Shown one piece after another: positions 23,827-34,431 of a stretch of 64,000 nucleotides of DNA. The number at the start of each line of letters is the position of its first letter. Position 1 is the stretch's first letter. The position numbers and the translations under genes were made by a program. Source of the DNA: Roseisolibacter agri (lineage in GTDB: Bacteria > Gemmatimonadota > Gemmatimonadetes > Gemmatimonadales > Gemmatimonadaceae); contig NZ_BRXS01000001.1 of assembly GCF_030159095.1 (NCBI RefSeq), forward strand, positions 310,001-374,000. The letters are read 5' to 3'. The notes below the pieces were generated by a model that saw nothing but the letters and a program-made list of their open reading frames with translations, had not been told where the DNA came from and did no database searches.

Positions 23827-24093
23827 ATGCAGCACGAGCAGCAGCACCGGGGAGAGCCCCCGGCAGGCGGCGGGGTCGTGGCGGGTCAGGGGGAGCGACC
23901 GGACGCCGGAATGGGTGGGCTGAACGGCAGCGGGGGGATCGACGTCCCGCGCGCGCCGTTCGCCGACGCACGCCTGGCCCTGGCGTCCGAGGCGGTGCCG
24001 AGCGATCAGCTCTGGCGGGCCGCGATCCACGCCGCGCGCGAGGCGGCCGCGCTGGCGGCCGACCTGCGCCGCCAGCTGCGCAGCGTGCGCTGA
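23827..24093 (+). CDS. Hypothetical protein, 88 residues
   Basis: Unrecognised. The first 40 residues are Gln/Gly-rich and disordered (MQHEQQHRGEPPAGGG); the last 35 form a helix with many Ala and Arg (DQLWRAAIHAAREAAALAADLRR). A later ATG, giving MGGLNGSGG, would leave about 59 residues. It is squeezed between the decarboxylase and the thioredoxin genes, converging on the latter. Low confidence. Confidence 0.42.
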   Translation: MQHEQQHRGEPPAGGGVVAGQGERPDAGMGGLNGSGGIDVPRAPFADARLALASEAVPSDQLWRAAIHAAREAAALAADLRRQLRSVR

Positions 24094-24100
24094 CCGTCCG

Positions 24101-24598
24101 TCAGCGCACGAGCTTCTTGAGCGCGGCCTCGAGGTTCTGGCCGCCCCCCTGGCCGGTGTATGCGATCTTCCCGGTGCCGTCGACGATGACGACGTAGCTC
24201 GTCGCGGGCACCTCGTACGCGTCGGTCGCCTTGCCGTCGCCGTCCCAGAGCATCTCCATGGGCAGGCGGTACTTCCGCGCGTAGAGCTGCGCGCGCTGCG
24301 GCGTCTGGCTCACGCTCACCGCGACCGCGACGAGCCGCACTCGAGAGCCGTACGTGCGCGCGATGCGCTGGAGCTGCGGCTCCAGCTGCTTGCAGTTGGG
24401 GCACCACGTCGCCCAGAACTCGATGACCGTCGGGCGCCCGCCGATGTACCGCGCGAGGTCCGTGGGCTGGCCTGCGAGCGTGCGCACGGCCGCGGCGGGC
24501 GCCGCGGTGCCGACGGGGAGGCCGCTCTCCTGCGCGCGCACGGCGGCCGGGAGCGCGAGGAGCGAGGCGACGAGGAGGTGCCGAAGCATGCGCGTCAT
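24101..24598 (-). CDS. Periplasmic thioredoxin-like protein (TlpA/ResA type)
   Basis: 165 residues with a signal peptide (LLVASLLALPAAVRAQ). The active site is WCPNC in ATWCPNCKQLEPQL, and the cis-proline is in YEVPATSYVVIVD, as in TlpA/ResA. Its job is to reduce disulphides in exported proteins or apocytochromes, taking electrons from the CcdA-type membrane protein encoded 14 bases upstream in the same operon. Start ATG 24598; an ATG nine bases later is also possible. Confidence 0.9.
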   Translation of the reverse strand: MTRMLRHLLVASLLALPAAVRAQESGLPVGTAAPAAAVRTLAGQPTDLARYIGGRPTVIEFWATWCPNCKQLEPQLQRIARTYGSRVRLVAVAVSVSQTPQRAQLYARKYRLPMEMLWDGDGKATDAYEVPATSYVVIVDGTGKIAYTGQGGGQNLEAALKKLVR

Positions 24599-24612
24599 GG
24601 GGCGAGTGCGGG

Positions 24613-25341
24613 TCAGATCCAGACCGTGCCGGCCTGCACGAAGTAGTACTGCGCGGCGCCCAGCATCAGCGCCGCAAAGAGGCGCTTGATCCACACCATC
24701 CACATCCCGGCGCGCGGCAGCCGCGCGACCGCGCCGCTGGAGAGGCCGACGGCCACCAGCAGCGCGCACATGCCGAGCGAGAAGGTGAACAGGTAGAGGA
24801 AGCCGAGGCCCGCGCTGCGCGTGGTGGAGACCCACGTCAGCACCGCGGCCATGACCGGCGCGGAGCAGGGGGCGGCGACGAGCCCCGACATCGCGCCCAT
24901 CACGAGCGCCCCCGCGAACCGGCCGCCGGTGCCCGCGGTGGCCGCGCGCTGCACGAGCGCCGCCGGCAGCCGCACGGGGATGACGTCGAGCATCGCCAGC
25001 GCCGCGAGCAGGAGCAGGTTGCCCATCGCCAGCAGCGCCCACGCGTTGGTGCTGACGGTCCCGAAGATCGTCCCCGTCATCCCCGCGAACAGCCCCAGCC
25101 CCGCATAGACCGATGCGAGGCCGAGCACGTAGGCGAGCGTGAGGAGCGCGGGCCGCCAGCGCGGCGCGGAGGCCGTGGCCTCGCTCCCTGCGCCGAGCGA
25201 CTGCCCCCCGACGATCGCCGCGGTGATCGGGATCATCGGGTAGATGCAGGGCGTCAGCGAGGTCAGCACCCCCGCGCCGAAGAGGAGCGGCAGCGCGGCC
25301 GCCGGATGGGCGGTCAGTTGGGAGGCGAGGTCGGCGATCAC
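24613..25341 (-). CDS. ccdA: CcdA/DsbD-type membrane electron carrier
   Basis: 242 residues, six membrane segments. Two conserved cysteine motifs, SLTPCIYPMIP in the first and VAAPCSAPVMA in the fourth helix, mark the family that moves electrons from cytoplasmic thioredoxin to periplasmic partners. The partner is the thioredoxin-like protein encoded next. GTG 25341 is the start. A long non-coding region lies upstream, shared with the ettA gene. Confidence 0.9.
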   Translation of the reverse strand: MIADLASQLTAHPAAALPLLFGAGVLTSLTPCIYPMIPITAAIVGGQSLGAGSEATASAPRWRPALLTLAYVLGLASVYAGLGLFAGMTGTIFGTVSTNAWALLAMGNLLLLAALAMLDVIPVRLPAALVQRAATAGTGGRFAGALVMGAMSGLVAAPCSAPVMAAVLTWVSTTRSAGLGFLYLFTFSLGMCALLVAVGLSSGAVARLPRAGMWMVWIKRLFAALMLGAAQYYFVQAGTVWI

Positions 25342-25927
25342 GCCTCAAGAATAGTCGCGTGGCCGGCTCGGGTTCCGGGTTCGGGGTCCGTCGTCGCGCG
25401 CCGGGGGCGTGGGACGGGCTCCGGCTCCCTAGTGATCGCGGCCGCTGCGGAGCCCCGGACGGCGCTGCGCGCGTCGGGTCTCCTTGCTGCGATCACCGGT
25501 CGCCTCCGCCCGCCCCTCGCCCCCGGCGCCGGGCGCTCGCGTGGGATCGGAGCTCGCACCTCCGCCTTTCGGCGTGTGCGCCTCCCCGCGGCGTCACCGC
25601 CGCCCGTCGGCGCTTCGGGCGCGCCAGGGGAACGCGGGCGCCTGCTCGGCCGACGCTCCTGGCGTGGGGGAGGGGCTGAGCACCGGGCCAGCGTGCGTGA
25701 CGTGGAGAGTTGGGGCGGGAGGGGCTGGGGTGGTCCGCCGAGCGACCTCAAATCGGGGCGTGCGGAGACCCGACGCGCGGCACGCGCAGTCGGGGCTCCG
25801 CCGCCCCGATTTGCGAGCCGGCGGGCCACCCCAGCCCCGAGCGCCACGCACAACAGCATGCCCCCACGAGCGGCTAGATTGCGCAGGCTAGCCCCAACTA
25901 CACGAGCAACCCAGCGGAGAGATCGGT
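25342..25927. other. 586-base non-coding region with long hairpin before ettA
   Basis: No convincing gene on either strand. The right half has a long hairpin: ggggctggggtgg (25721-25733) pairs with ccaccccagcccc (25826-25838), and caaatcggggcg (25749-25760) with cgccccgatttg (25802-25813); weaker pairing continues outside. It ends about 90 bases before the TTG start of ettA and could be a transcription attenuator or leader structure. The left part (25342-25700) is plain GC-rich DNA and should hold promoters for the CcdA gene and for ettA; none is clear. Confidence 0.55.
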
Positions 25928-27598
25928 TTGGCTCCCCAGTTCATCTACGTCATGAAGGGCCTGCGCAAGGTGATCCCGCCCTCGCGGATCATTCTTGACG
26001 ACATCTGGCTCTCCTTCTATCCCGGCGCCAAGATCGGCGTCCTCGGCCCCAACGGCTCCGGCAAGTCGTCGCTCCTGCGCATCATGGCCGGCGTCGACCA
26101 GGACTTCCAGGGCGAGGCGTGGGCGCACAAGGGCACGCGCATCGGCTACCTGCCGCAGGAGCCGCAGCTCGACCCGTCGCTGGACGTGCGCGGCAACGTG
26201 GAGCTCGCGCTGTCGCACCAGCGCAAGATGCTCAACCGCTTCAACGAGATCAGCGCGGCGTTCGCGGAGGAGGACGCGGACTTCGACAAGCTGATGGACG
26301 AGCAGGCGAAGGTGCAGGAGTACATCGACCAGCACGACCTGTGGAACCTCGACAACAAGATCGAGATCGCCATGGACGCGCTGCGCCTGCCGCCCGCCGA
26401 CGCCGACGTCAGCACGCTCTCCGGCGGCGAGCGCCGCCGCGTCGCGCTGTGCAAGGTGCTGCTCGAGGAGCCCGACATGCTCCTCCTCGACGAGCCCACG
26501 AACCACCTCGACGCCGAGAGCGTCGCGTGGCTCGAGCGCTTCCTCGCGGACTTCCCGGGGACCGTCGTCGCGATCACGCACGACCGCTACTTCCTCGACA
26601 ACGTCGCGAAGTGGATCCTCGAGCTCGATCGCGGCCGCGGCGTGCCGTACGAGGGCAACTACTCCGGCTGGCTGGAGCAGAAGAAGCAGCGCCTCGCGCT
26701 CGAGGAGAAGACCGCCTCGGCGCGCCAGAAGACGCTCGAGCGCGAGCTGGAGTGGGTGCGCATGTCGCCGCGCGCGCGGCAGAGCAAGAGCAAGGCGCGC
26801 CTGCAGGCGTACGAGCAGCTGGCGAGCGAGGCGCAGCAGGACCGCGTCACCGAGAACGAGATCATCATCCCGCCGGCGCCGCGCCTGGGCAACACGGTGG
26901 TCGACACCGACCACGTGAAGAAGGGCTTCGGCGACCGCCTGCTGATCGACGACCTGACGTTCTCGCTGCCGCGCGCCGGCATCGTGGGCATCATCGGGCC
27001 GAACGGCGCGGGCAAGACGACGTTCTTCAAGATGATCGCCGGCGGCGAGACGCCCGACGAGGGCCAGGTGAAGCTCGGCGAGACGGTGGTGCTGGGGTAC
27101 GTGGACCAGAACCGCACGCTCACGCCGTCGAACACCGTGTGGCAGGAGATCAGCGGCGGGCAGGAGACGGTGCTGGTGGGCAAGCGCGAGATGAACACGC
27201 GCGCCTACCTGTCGTCGTTCAACTTCAAGGGCACCGACCAGCAGAAGAAGGTCGGCGACCTGTCGGGCGGTGAGCGCAACCGCCTGCACCTCGCGAAGAC
27301 GCTGATGACCGGCAGCAACCTGCTGCTGCTCGACGAGCCGACGAACGACCTGGACGTCGATACGCTGCGCGCGCTGGAGCAGGCGCTGCTCGACTTCTCG
27401 GGCTGCGCGGTGGTGATCAGCCACGACCGGTGGTTCCTGGACCGCGTGGCGACGCACATCCTCGCCTTCGAGGGCAACTCGGAGGTCGTCTGGCACGAGG
27501 GGAACTACCAGTCGTACATCGAGGACCTGAAGCGCCGGAAGGGCGCGGACGCGGACCAGCCGCACCGGATCGCGTACAAGAAGCTGGTGCGCGCGTAG
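25928..27598 (+). CDS. ettA: Energy-dependent translational throttle protein EttA (ABC-F ATPase)
   Basis: 556 residues, as in E. coli EttA, which binds the ribosomal E site and gates the first translation step by energy charge. Two ABC domains: Walker [10 protein letters not shown] (about 40-50) and GPNGAGKTT (about 358), signatures [12 protein letters not shown] and [12 protein letters not shown], Walker [12 protein letters not shown] and [11 protein letters not shown]. The arm insertion in domain 1 (residues 95-140) and the interdomain linker with [18 protein letters not shown] identify EttA among ABC-F proteins. Start is TTG 25928: the usual N-terminus ([17 protein letters not shown]) begins there and GGAGAG lies just upstream. 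It is followed by a hairpin. Confidence 0.95.
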   Translation: MAPQFIYVMKGLRKVIPPSRIILDDIWLSFYPGAKIGVLGPNGSGKSSLLRIMAGVDQDFQGEAWAHKGTRIGYLPQEPQLDPSLDVRGNVELALSHQRKMLNRFNEISAAFAEEDADFDKLMDEQAKVQEYIDQHDLWNLDNKIEIAMDALRLPPADADVSTLSGGERRRVALCKVLLEEPDMLLLDEPTNHLDAESVAWLERFLADFPGTVVAITHDRYFLDNVAKWILELDRGRGVPYEGNYSGWLEQKKQRLALEEKTASARQKTLERELEWVRMSPRARQSKSKARLQAYEQLASEAQQDRVTENEIIIPPAPRLGNTVVDTDHVKKGFGDRLLIDDLTFSLPRAGIVGIIGPNGAGKTTFFKMIAGGETPDEGQVKLGETVVLGYVDQNRTLTPSNTVWQEISGGQETVLVGKREMNTRAYLSSFNFKGTDQQKKVGDLSGGERNRLHLAKTLMTGSNLLLLDEPTNDLDVDTLRALEQALLDFSGCAVVISHDRWFLDRVATHILAFEGNSEVVWHEGNYQSYIEDLKRRKGADADQPHRIAYKKLVRA

Positions 27599-27629
27599 GC
27601 ACGCGCGCGCCCCGAGCGTTAACGTCGAC

Positions 27630-27660
27630 GGCCCGGCTGCCCCTCGTGGGTGGCCGGGCC
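27630..27660 (+). terminator. Hairpin terminator after ettA
   Basis: ggcccggc (27630-27637) pairs with gccgggcc (27653-27660), 31 bases after the stop codon. The same GGCC-rich core recurs in several terminators of this window. Confidence 0.65.
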
Positions 27661-27695
27661 GCTCGTCGGTCTGCATCGCCATCGGACAGGGAGCC

Positions 27696-28487
27696 GTGGG
27701 TGAGACGGTGGGAACGCTGAACGGGCCGCCGGACGGCGCGGTCGCGCTCGACGCGCGGGACGTCCGCTGCACCCTCGGCGGCGTGGTCGCGGTCGACGGC
27801 GTGAGCCTGCGCGTCGACCCCGGGCGGTGCGTCGCCCTGGTCGGCGAGAGCGGGGCGGGAAAGACCACGCTGCTGCGCTGCTTCAACCGCATGGTCGCCC
27901 CGACCGCGGGCGCGGTGCTGGTGGGCGGCACGGAGGTGACGCGGTACGACGCGCCCACGCTCCGGCGGCGCATCGGCTACGTGCCGCAGCACGGCGGCCT
28001 GCTCCCGCACTGGACCGCGCTCCGCAACGCGGCGCTCGTCCCCGCGCTGCTCGCGCGTCCCGACGCGACGGCGGCCGCACGCCGCGCGCTCGAGCTGGTG
28101 GGGCTCGCGCCCGATGCGTACGGGGCGCGCTTCCCGCACGAGCTCTCGGGCGGACAGCGGCAGCGCGTGGCGCTCGCGCGCGCCATCGCCGCGCGCCCCG
28201 GCGTGCTGCTCATGGACGAGCCGTTCGGCGCGCTCGACGCGGTCTCCCGCTCGGAGGCGCAGGCCGTGTGCGCGGCGCTCCGACGTGAGCTCGGCGTGAC
28301 CACGCTGCTCGTCACGCACGACCTGCTGGAGGCCGACTTCCTGGCCGACGAGATCGTGGTGATGCGCGCCGGACGCGTCGAGCAGCGCGGCACGCTGGAC
28401 GCGATGTGCGCGGCGCCCGCGACGCCCTACGTCGCGTCGCTGCTGGAGCGTGCGCTCGCGGGCGCGCGCCGCCGGAGGGACGCATGA
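27696..28487 (+). CDS. ABC transporter ATPase, osmoprotectant/quaternary amine type
   Basis: 263 residues, GTG start at 27696 with a CAGGGAG sequence upstream. Walker A GESGAGKTT, Q-loop PQHGGLLPH, signature LSGGQRQRVALARA and Walker B LLMDEPFGALD are all intact. The GGLLPHWTALRN loop is typical of OpuCA/ProV-type importers of glycine betaine, choline or related thio-compounds. There is no C-terminal CBS pair, so ionic-strength sensing of the OpuA type is unlikely. The stop codon overlaps the start of the next gene (ATGA), which encodes the binding and permease domains. Confidence 0.88.
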   Translation: MGETVGTLNGPPDGAVALDARDVRCTLGGVVAVDGVSLRVDPGRCVALVGESGAGKTTLLRCFNRMVAPTAGAVLVGGTEVTRYDAPTLRRRIGYVPQHGGLLPHWTALRNAALVPALLARPDATAAARRALELVGLAPDAYGARFPHELSGGQRQRVALARAIAARPGVLLMDEPFGALDAVSRSEAQAVCAALRRELGVTTLLVTHDLLEADFLADEIVVMRAGRVEQRGTLDAMCAAPATPYVASLLERALAGARRRRDA

Positions 28488-30091
28488 TGCGCCGGGCAGT
28501 GGCGGCGCTCGCCCTCCTGCTGCTCTCGCTGCTCGATGCCGGGACGGCGCGCGCGCAGGAGTCGCGCGAGCGCCGGCCGGTCGTCGTCGCCTCGAAGCCG
28601 TTCGGCGAGTCGTACGTGCTGGCCGAGCTGTTCGCGCAGCTCCTCGAGGCGCGCGGCATCCCGGTCGTGCGGAAGCCCGGGCTGGGGAGCACGGAGATCC
28701 TCGTCGGCGCGCTCCGGTCGGGCGCCGTGGACGTGTACCCGGAGTACACGGGCACCGGACTGCTCGCGATCCTGCACGACACGCTGCCCCGCGCGACGCT
28801 CGCCGATCCGCGCCGCGTCTACGCGCACGTCGACAGCGCGTTCCGCGCGCGGTGGGGCATGCGCTGGCTGCCCCCGCTCGGCTTCGAGAACACCTTCGCC
28901 GTCGCCGTGCGCCCAGAGACCGCGGCGCGATACCGGCTCCGCACGCTCAGCGACCTCGCGCGCGAGAGCGCACGCCTCCGCGCCGGCTTCACGCCCGACT
29001 TCATCGAGCGGAGCGACGGCCTCGCCGGGCTCGCGCGGGCGTACGGTCCCGGCATCCGCCCGCGCACGATCCGCCCGCTGCTGCCGGCGCTCAAGTACCA
29101 GGCGCTCGCCGGCGGCGCGGTCGACGTCGTGGACGGCTACTCGACCGACGGACTGCTCGCGCGCTACGGGCTCGTGGTGCTCGAGGACGACCGTCGCTTC
29201 TTCCCGCCGTACGAGGCGGCCGCGCTGCTCGGCCGCGGCGCCGCGGCGCGAGGCGACGTCGTCTCCGCGCTCGCGCTGCTGAGCGCGCGCCTCGACGTCG
29301 CGACCATGCGCGCGCTCAACCGCCGTGTCGAGGTGGACGGCGAGGACGCGCGCGCGGTCGCGGCGTCGGCGCTCCAGCGACTCGGGCTCGTCGAGGGCCG
29401 CACCGCGAACGCGGCACGCACCGGCAACGGTGGCGAATCGTTCGGCGCGTACCTCTGGGCACGTCGCGCGGCGCTCGCGCGCCTGGCGCTCCGACATCTC
29501 GCACTCGCCGCGCTCGCGCTGGCCGCGGCGACGCTGGTGGCCGTGCCGCTCGGCCTCGCGCTCGAGCGCGCGCAGCGCGCGGCCGCGCCGGCGCTCGGTG
29601 CGCTCGGCGTGCTGCAGACCATCCCCAGCATCGCGCTCCTCGCCTTCATGGTGCCGCTGCTCGGCATCGGGACGGTGCCGGCGCTGGTCGCGCTCTGGCT
29701 CTACGCGCTCTATCCCATCGCGCGCGGCACGTACGCCGGCGTGCGCGGCGCCGATCCCGACGCGGTGGAGGCGGCCGAGGCGCTCGGCATGACGCCCGCG
29801 CAGCGGCTGTGGCGCGTGCGCCTGCCGCTCGCCGCGCCCGTCATCATGGCGGGCGTGCGCACGGCCGCGGTGATCACCGTCGGCGCGGCGACGCTCGCGG
29901 CGTTCATCGGCGCGGGCGGGCTGGGAGAGCCGATCGTCACGGGCCTCGCGCTCGCGGACACGCGGCAGGTCCTCTCCGGCGCGCTGCCGGCCGCCGTGCT
30001 CGCGCTGCTGGTGGACGGCGCGCTGGCGCTGGTCGAGCGGCGTGTCGCGCCCGCGCACCTCCGCGTCCGACGCCGAGGTGCGCGGGTGTGA
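28484..30091 (+). CDS. Fused substrate-binding and permease protein of osmoprotectant-type ABC importer
   Basis: 535 residues. Signal peptide/anchor to residue 25 (LLLLSLLDAGTARAQ). Residues 32-305: binding protein of the OpuBC/OsmX type with KPFGESYVLAEL, the STEILVGALRSGAVDVYPEY signature and GYSTDGLL. Residues 330-520: permease with six predicted membrane helices, PSIALLAFMVPLLGIG and the EAA loop EAAEALGMTPAQRLWRVRLP (429-448) for docking the ATPase. In most fused relatives the permease comes first; here the binding domain is N-terminal. Aromatic-cage residues are not easy to recognise, so the substrate is open. Translationally coupled to the ATPase gene. Confidence 0.88.
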   Translation: MMRRAVAALALLLLSLLDAGTARAQESRERRPVVVASKPFGESYVLAELFAQLLEARGIPVVRKPGLGSTEILVGALRSGAVDVYPEYTGTGLLAILHDTLPRATLADPRRVYAHVDSAFRARWGMRWLPPLGFENTFAVAVRPETAARYRLRTLSDLARESARLRAGFTPDFIERSDGLAGLARAYGPGIRPRTIRPLLPALKYQALAGGAVDVVDGYSTDGLLARYGLVVLEDDRRFFPPYEAAALLGRGAAARGDVVSALALLSARLDVATMRALNRRVEVDGEDARAVAASALQRLGLVEGRTANAARTGNGGESFGAYLWARRAALARLALRHLALAALALAAATLVAVPLGLALERAQRAAAPALGALGVLQTIPSIALLAFMVPLLGIGTVPALVALWLYALYPIARGTYAGVRGADPDAVEAAEALGMTPAQRLWRVRLPLAAPVIMAGVRTAAVITVGAATLAAFIGAGGLGEPIVTGLALADTRQVLSGALPAAVLALLVDGALALVERRVAPAHLRVRRRGARV

Positions 30092-30098
30092 CCGCTGC

Positions 30099-30353
30099 TC
30101 AGTCCCTCGGCACCGGCACCTCGCTCACCGGCGTGACCGTGCTGGTGCAGCGCGTGAAGCCGGGATAGAGGAACTTGTGGATGGCGTTGACGTCGTCCGC
30201 CTCGACGATGAAGAAGAGCGTGTGCTGCGCGTTCGCGCCGTACCGTCCGATCAGCCGGATGCCCGGCACGTCGGGGTTGAACAGCGAGTTGGAGCCACCC
30301 GCGTCTCTCGGACAGGTTTCGGGAGTGTGGACCTGCGTGATGTGGAAGAGCAC
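30099..30353 (-). CDS. Small DUF3303-like protein
   Basis: 84 residues starting at GTG 30353 with AAGGAG seven bases upstream. One alpha/beta unit: LFHITQVHTPETCP strand, DVPGIRLIGRYGA strand, HTLFFIVEADD strand and NAIHKFLYPG helix, and a final strand of STVTPV. The MLFH(I/V)T start and the V-E-A-D-D segment resemble the ferredoxin-like dimeric family DUF3303. Function unknown. It converges with the ABC importer gene. Confidence 0.68.
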   Translation of the reverse strand: MLFHITQVHTPETCPRDAGGSNSLFNPDVPGIRLIGRYGANAQHTLFFIVEADDVNAIHKFLYPGFTRCTSTVTPVSEVPVPRD

Positions 30354-30503
30354 GGGCGATCTCCTTGGGCCAGAGGTCGGAGACGGTACTCGGCGGGGCG
30401 GCCTACGATGCGCTGCCAGCGATCGGTTGACAACCCGTCGGTGCGGGGCCGGCGAGCTGGTGGCCATACGGTGCGCGCGTGAGACATCGCCTGCGGTCGA
30501 ACG

Positions 30504-30549
30504 GACGAACGGCCCGACCATCCCATGCGGGGCGGCCGGGCCGTTCGTC
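30504..30549 (-). terminator. Hairpin terminator after katG
   Basis: gacgaacggcccg (30504-30516) and cgggccgttcgtc (30537-30549): perfect 13-bp stem with 20-base loop, 17 bases beyond the katG stop codon. Confidence 0.8.
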
Positions 30550-30566
30550 ATCGCTCACACGTCAGA

Positions 30567-32906
<2,340 letters not shown>

Positions 32907-32973
32907 CTACGTCAGGGGACGCGATCAGGGAAATCGACGTTGTAGATGAGGCGATAGACGTTCTCTACCGGCA

Positions 32974-33006
32974 GCGCGCGACGGCCCGGCTGGGGTCGTC
33001 GCGCGC
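32974..33006 (-). terminator. Hairpin terminator after serine hydrolase gene
   Basis: gcgcgcgacg (32974-32983) pairs perfectly with cgtcgcgcgc (32997-33006), just after the stop codon of the gene ending at 33017. Confidence 0.65.
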
Positions 33007-33016
33007 GCTCGCGCAC

Positions 33017-34426
33017 CTACCTGATCTTCCGCAGCTCGCGATCGACGCCGTTCGACCGCGCGACGAAGCCCGTCACCACGCCGCTCGCGTCCACCCGGAA
33101 CGTGACGGTCGTGGTCGACTGCGGGCCACCGAGCGTGTAGGTCGTCCCGGACTGCAGGACGAGCGGCTGCCGCGCGCCACCCGTCGGCGTGACGTACAGG
33201 CTCCCGTCCTCGAAGGTGACGATGAACAGGCGGCCGGCCGCGAGCTCGTACGCGCCGACGAGCGGCGGACGCCCCGCGCCCTGCGTGGCGGCGACGGGCA
33301 GCTCGATGCGCGGCATCGGCGCGATGGGGCGCGGCGATCCGCCGAGCGCGATCAGCCCGACGAAGTCCGCCATGCTCGCCTCCAGCCGCGGCAGCGCGTT
33401 GTACAGCAGCGTGACCGAGAGCGACTCCGCCGGGAACCACGCGTTGTGCGACGAGAAGCCGCTGTCCTCCCCGTCGTGGACGATGGCCGGCGCGCCCCAC
33501 GGCGCCTTTCGCGGCACGAGCCCGAAGCCGTAGCGGCCCGTCGCCGCACCGCGCGGCGTCGTCATCGCCGCGTACGACGCCGCGGAGAGCACTCGGCCGC
33601 CGTGCAGCGCCTGGTTCCACGTCGCGATGTCGCTCGCGGTCGCGCAGATGGCCGACGCGCCGATGTCCTGCGACGCGTGGGTCGCGCCGCGTGGCGCGGC
33701 CCGGCCATCGCTCGATCGGAGGTAGCCGGTCGCCGCGCGATTCCGCGCCACGCTCTCGCACCAGCCGAGCGACGTGAGCCCGAGCGGTCGCGCGATCTCG
33801 TCGCGCAGCACCACGCCGTACGGCCTGCCGTGCACCTTCTCGACCAGCACGCCCAGCAGCATGTACCCCGTGTTGGAGTACGCGAACGTCGTCCCCGGCT
33901 TCGTGACGAGCGTGTCGCGCGCCGCCATCGCGACGAGCGAGTCACCCGGCACGACGTCGGTCTCCGGGCGTCCCGTCGCGAAGTCGCGGGCGAGGCCGGA
34001 GGTGTGGTTCAGCAGCTGCTCGATGGTGATGGCGTTCCACTCCGGCGGGAGCCCCTTCAGGTGGCGGCCGACGGGATCGGTCAGCGACAGCCTCCCGCGC
34101 TCGACGAGCTTGAGCACCAGCGCGGCGGTGAACTGCTTGGCCATCGAGCCGATGTTGTACGTGGTCGTCGGCTCCGCCTTCCGGCCGGTCGCGACGTCGG
34201 CGACGCCCCACGCACGCTCGAGCAGCGGGCGTCCACCGCGCGTGACGGCGATCGAGACGCTCGGGAACCCGCGCGGGAGGAGGTCGGCCTTCACGACGGA
34301 ATCGATGCGCGCCGCCAGCACCTCCGCGGTCGGCGGCGTCGTGCCGGCGGGCAGCTGCGCGGCCGCGGCGCGCACCGGGAGCGCGGCGACTGCTGCGACG
34401 GCGAGTGCGCGGGACGTGTTCTTCAT
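33017..34426 (-). CDS. Secreted serine hydrolase, beta-lactamase/penicillin-binding-protein fold
   Basis: 469 residues, signal peptide to about residue 23. The class C beta-lactamase/esterase motifs are S94-x-x-K97 in NIGSMAKQFT, Y183-S-N in AYSNTGYMLL and HDGEDSG as third motif. Residues 380-469 are an added small beta domain (GAYELAAGRLFIVTFEDGSL onward) seen in related D-aminopeptidase-type hydrolases. Substrate unknown: such proteins are peptidases, esterases or amidases more often than antibiotic resistance enzymes. It is the last gene of the padR-permease operon, five bases after the permease stop codon. Confidence 0.87.
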   Translation of the reverse strand: MKNTSRALAVAAVAALPVRAAAAQLPAGTTPPTAEVLAARIDSVVKADLLPRGFPSVSIAVTRGGRPLLERAWGVADVATGRKAEPTTTYNIGSMAKQFTAALVLKLVERGRLSLTDPVGRHLKGLPPEWNAITIEQLLNHTSGLARDFATGRPETDVVPGDSLVAMAARDTLVTKPGTTFAYSNTGYMLLGVLVEKVHGRPYGVVLRDEIARPLGLTSLGWCESVARNRAATGYLRSSDGRAAPRGATHASQDIGASAICATASDIATWNQALHGGRVLSAASYAAMTTPRGAATGRYGFGLVPRKAPWGAPAIVHDGEDSGFSSHNAWFPAESLSVTLLYNALPRLEASMADFVGLIALGGSPRPIAPMPRIELPVAATQGAGRPPLVGAYELAAGRLFIVTFEDGSLYVTPTGGARQPLVLQSGTTYTLGGPQSTTTVTFRVDASGVVTGFVARSNGVDRELRKIR

Positions 34427-34431
34427 GAGGG

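Noticed and set aside
25342-25927. Several frames of 80-230 codons in the region upstream of ettA
   Set aside because: Composition is Arg/Pro/Ser-rich, frames overlap on both strands and continue into ettA or CcdA out of frame. No start with a ribosome-binding site.
33017-34426. Beta-lactamase resistance gene
   Set aside because: SxxK and YxN are shared by many esterases and peptidases; the added C-terminal domain and operon with a permease do not fit an AmpC enzyme.
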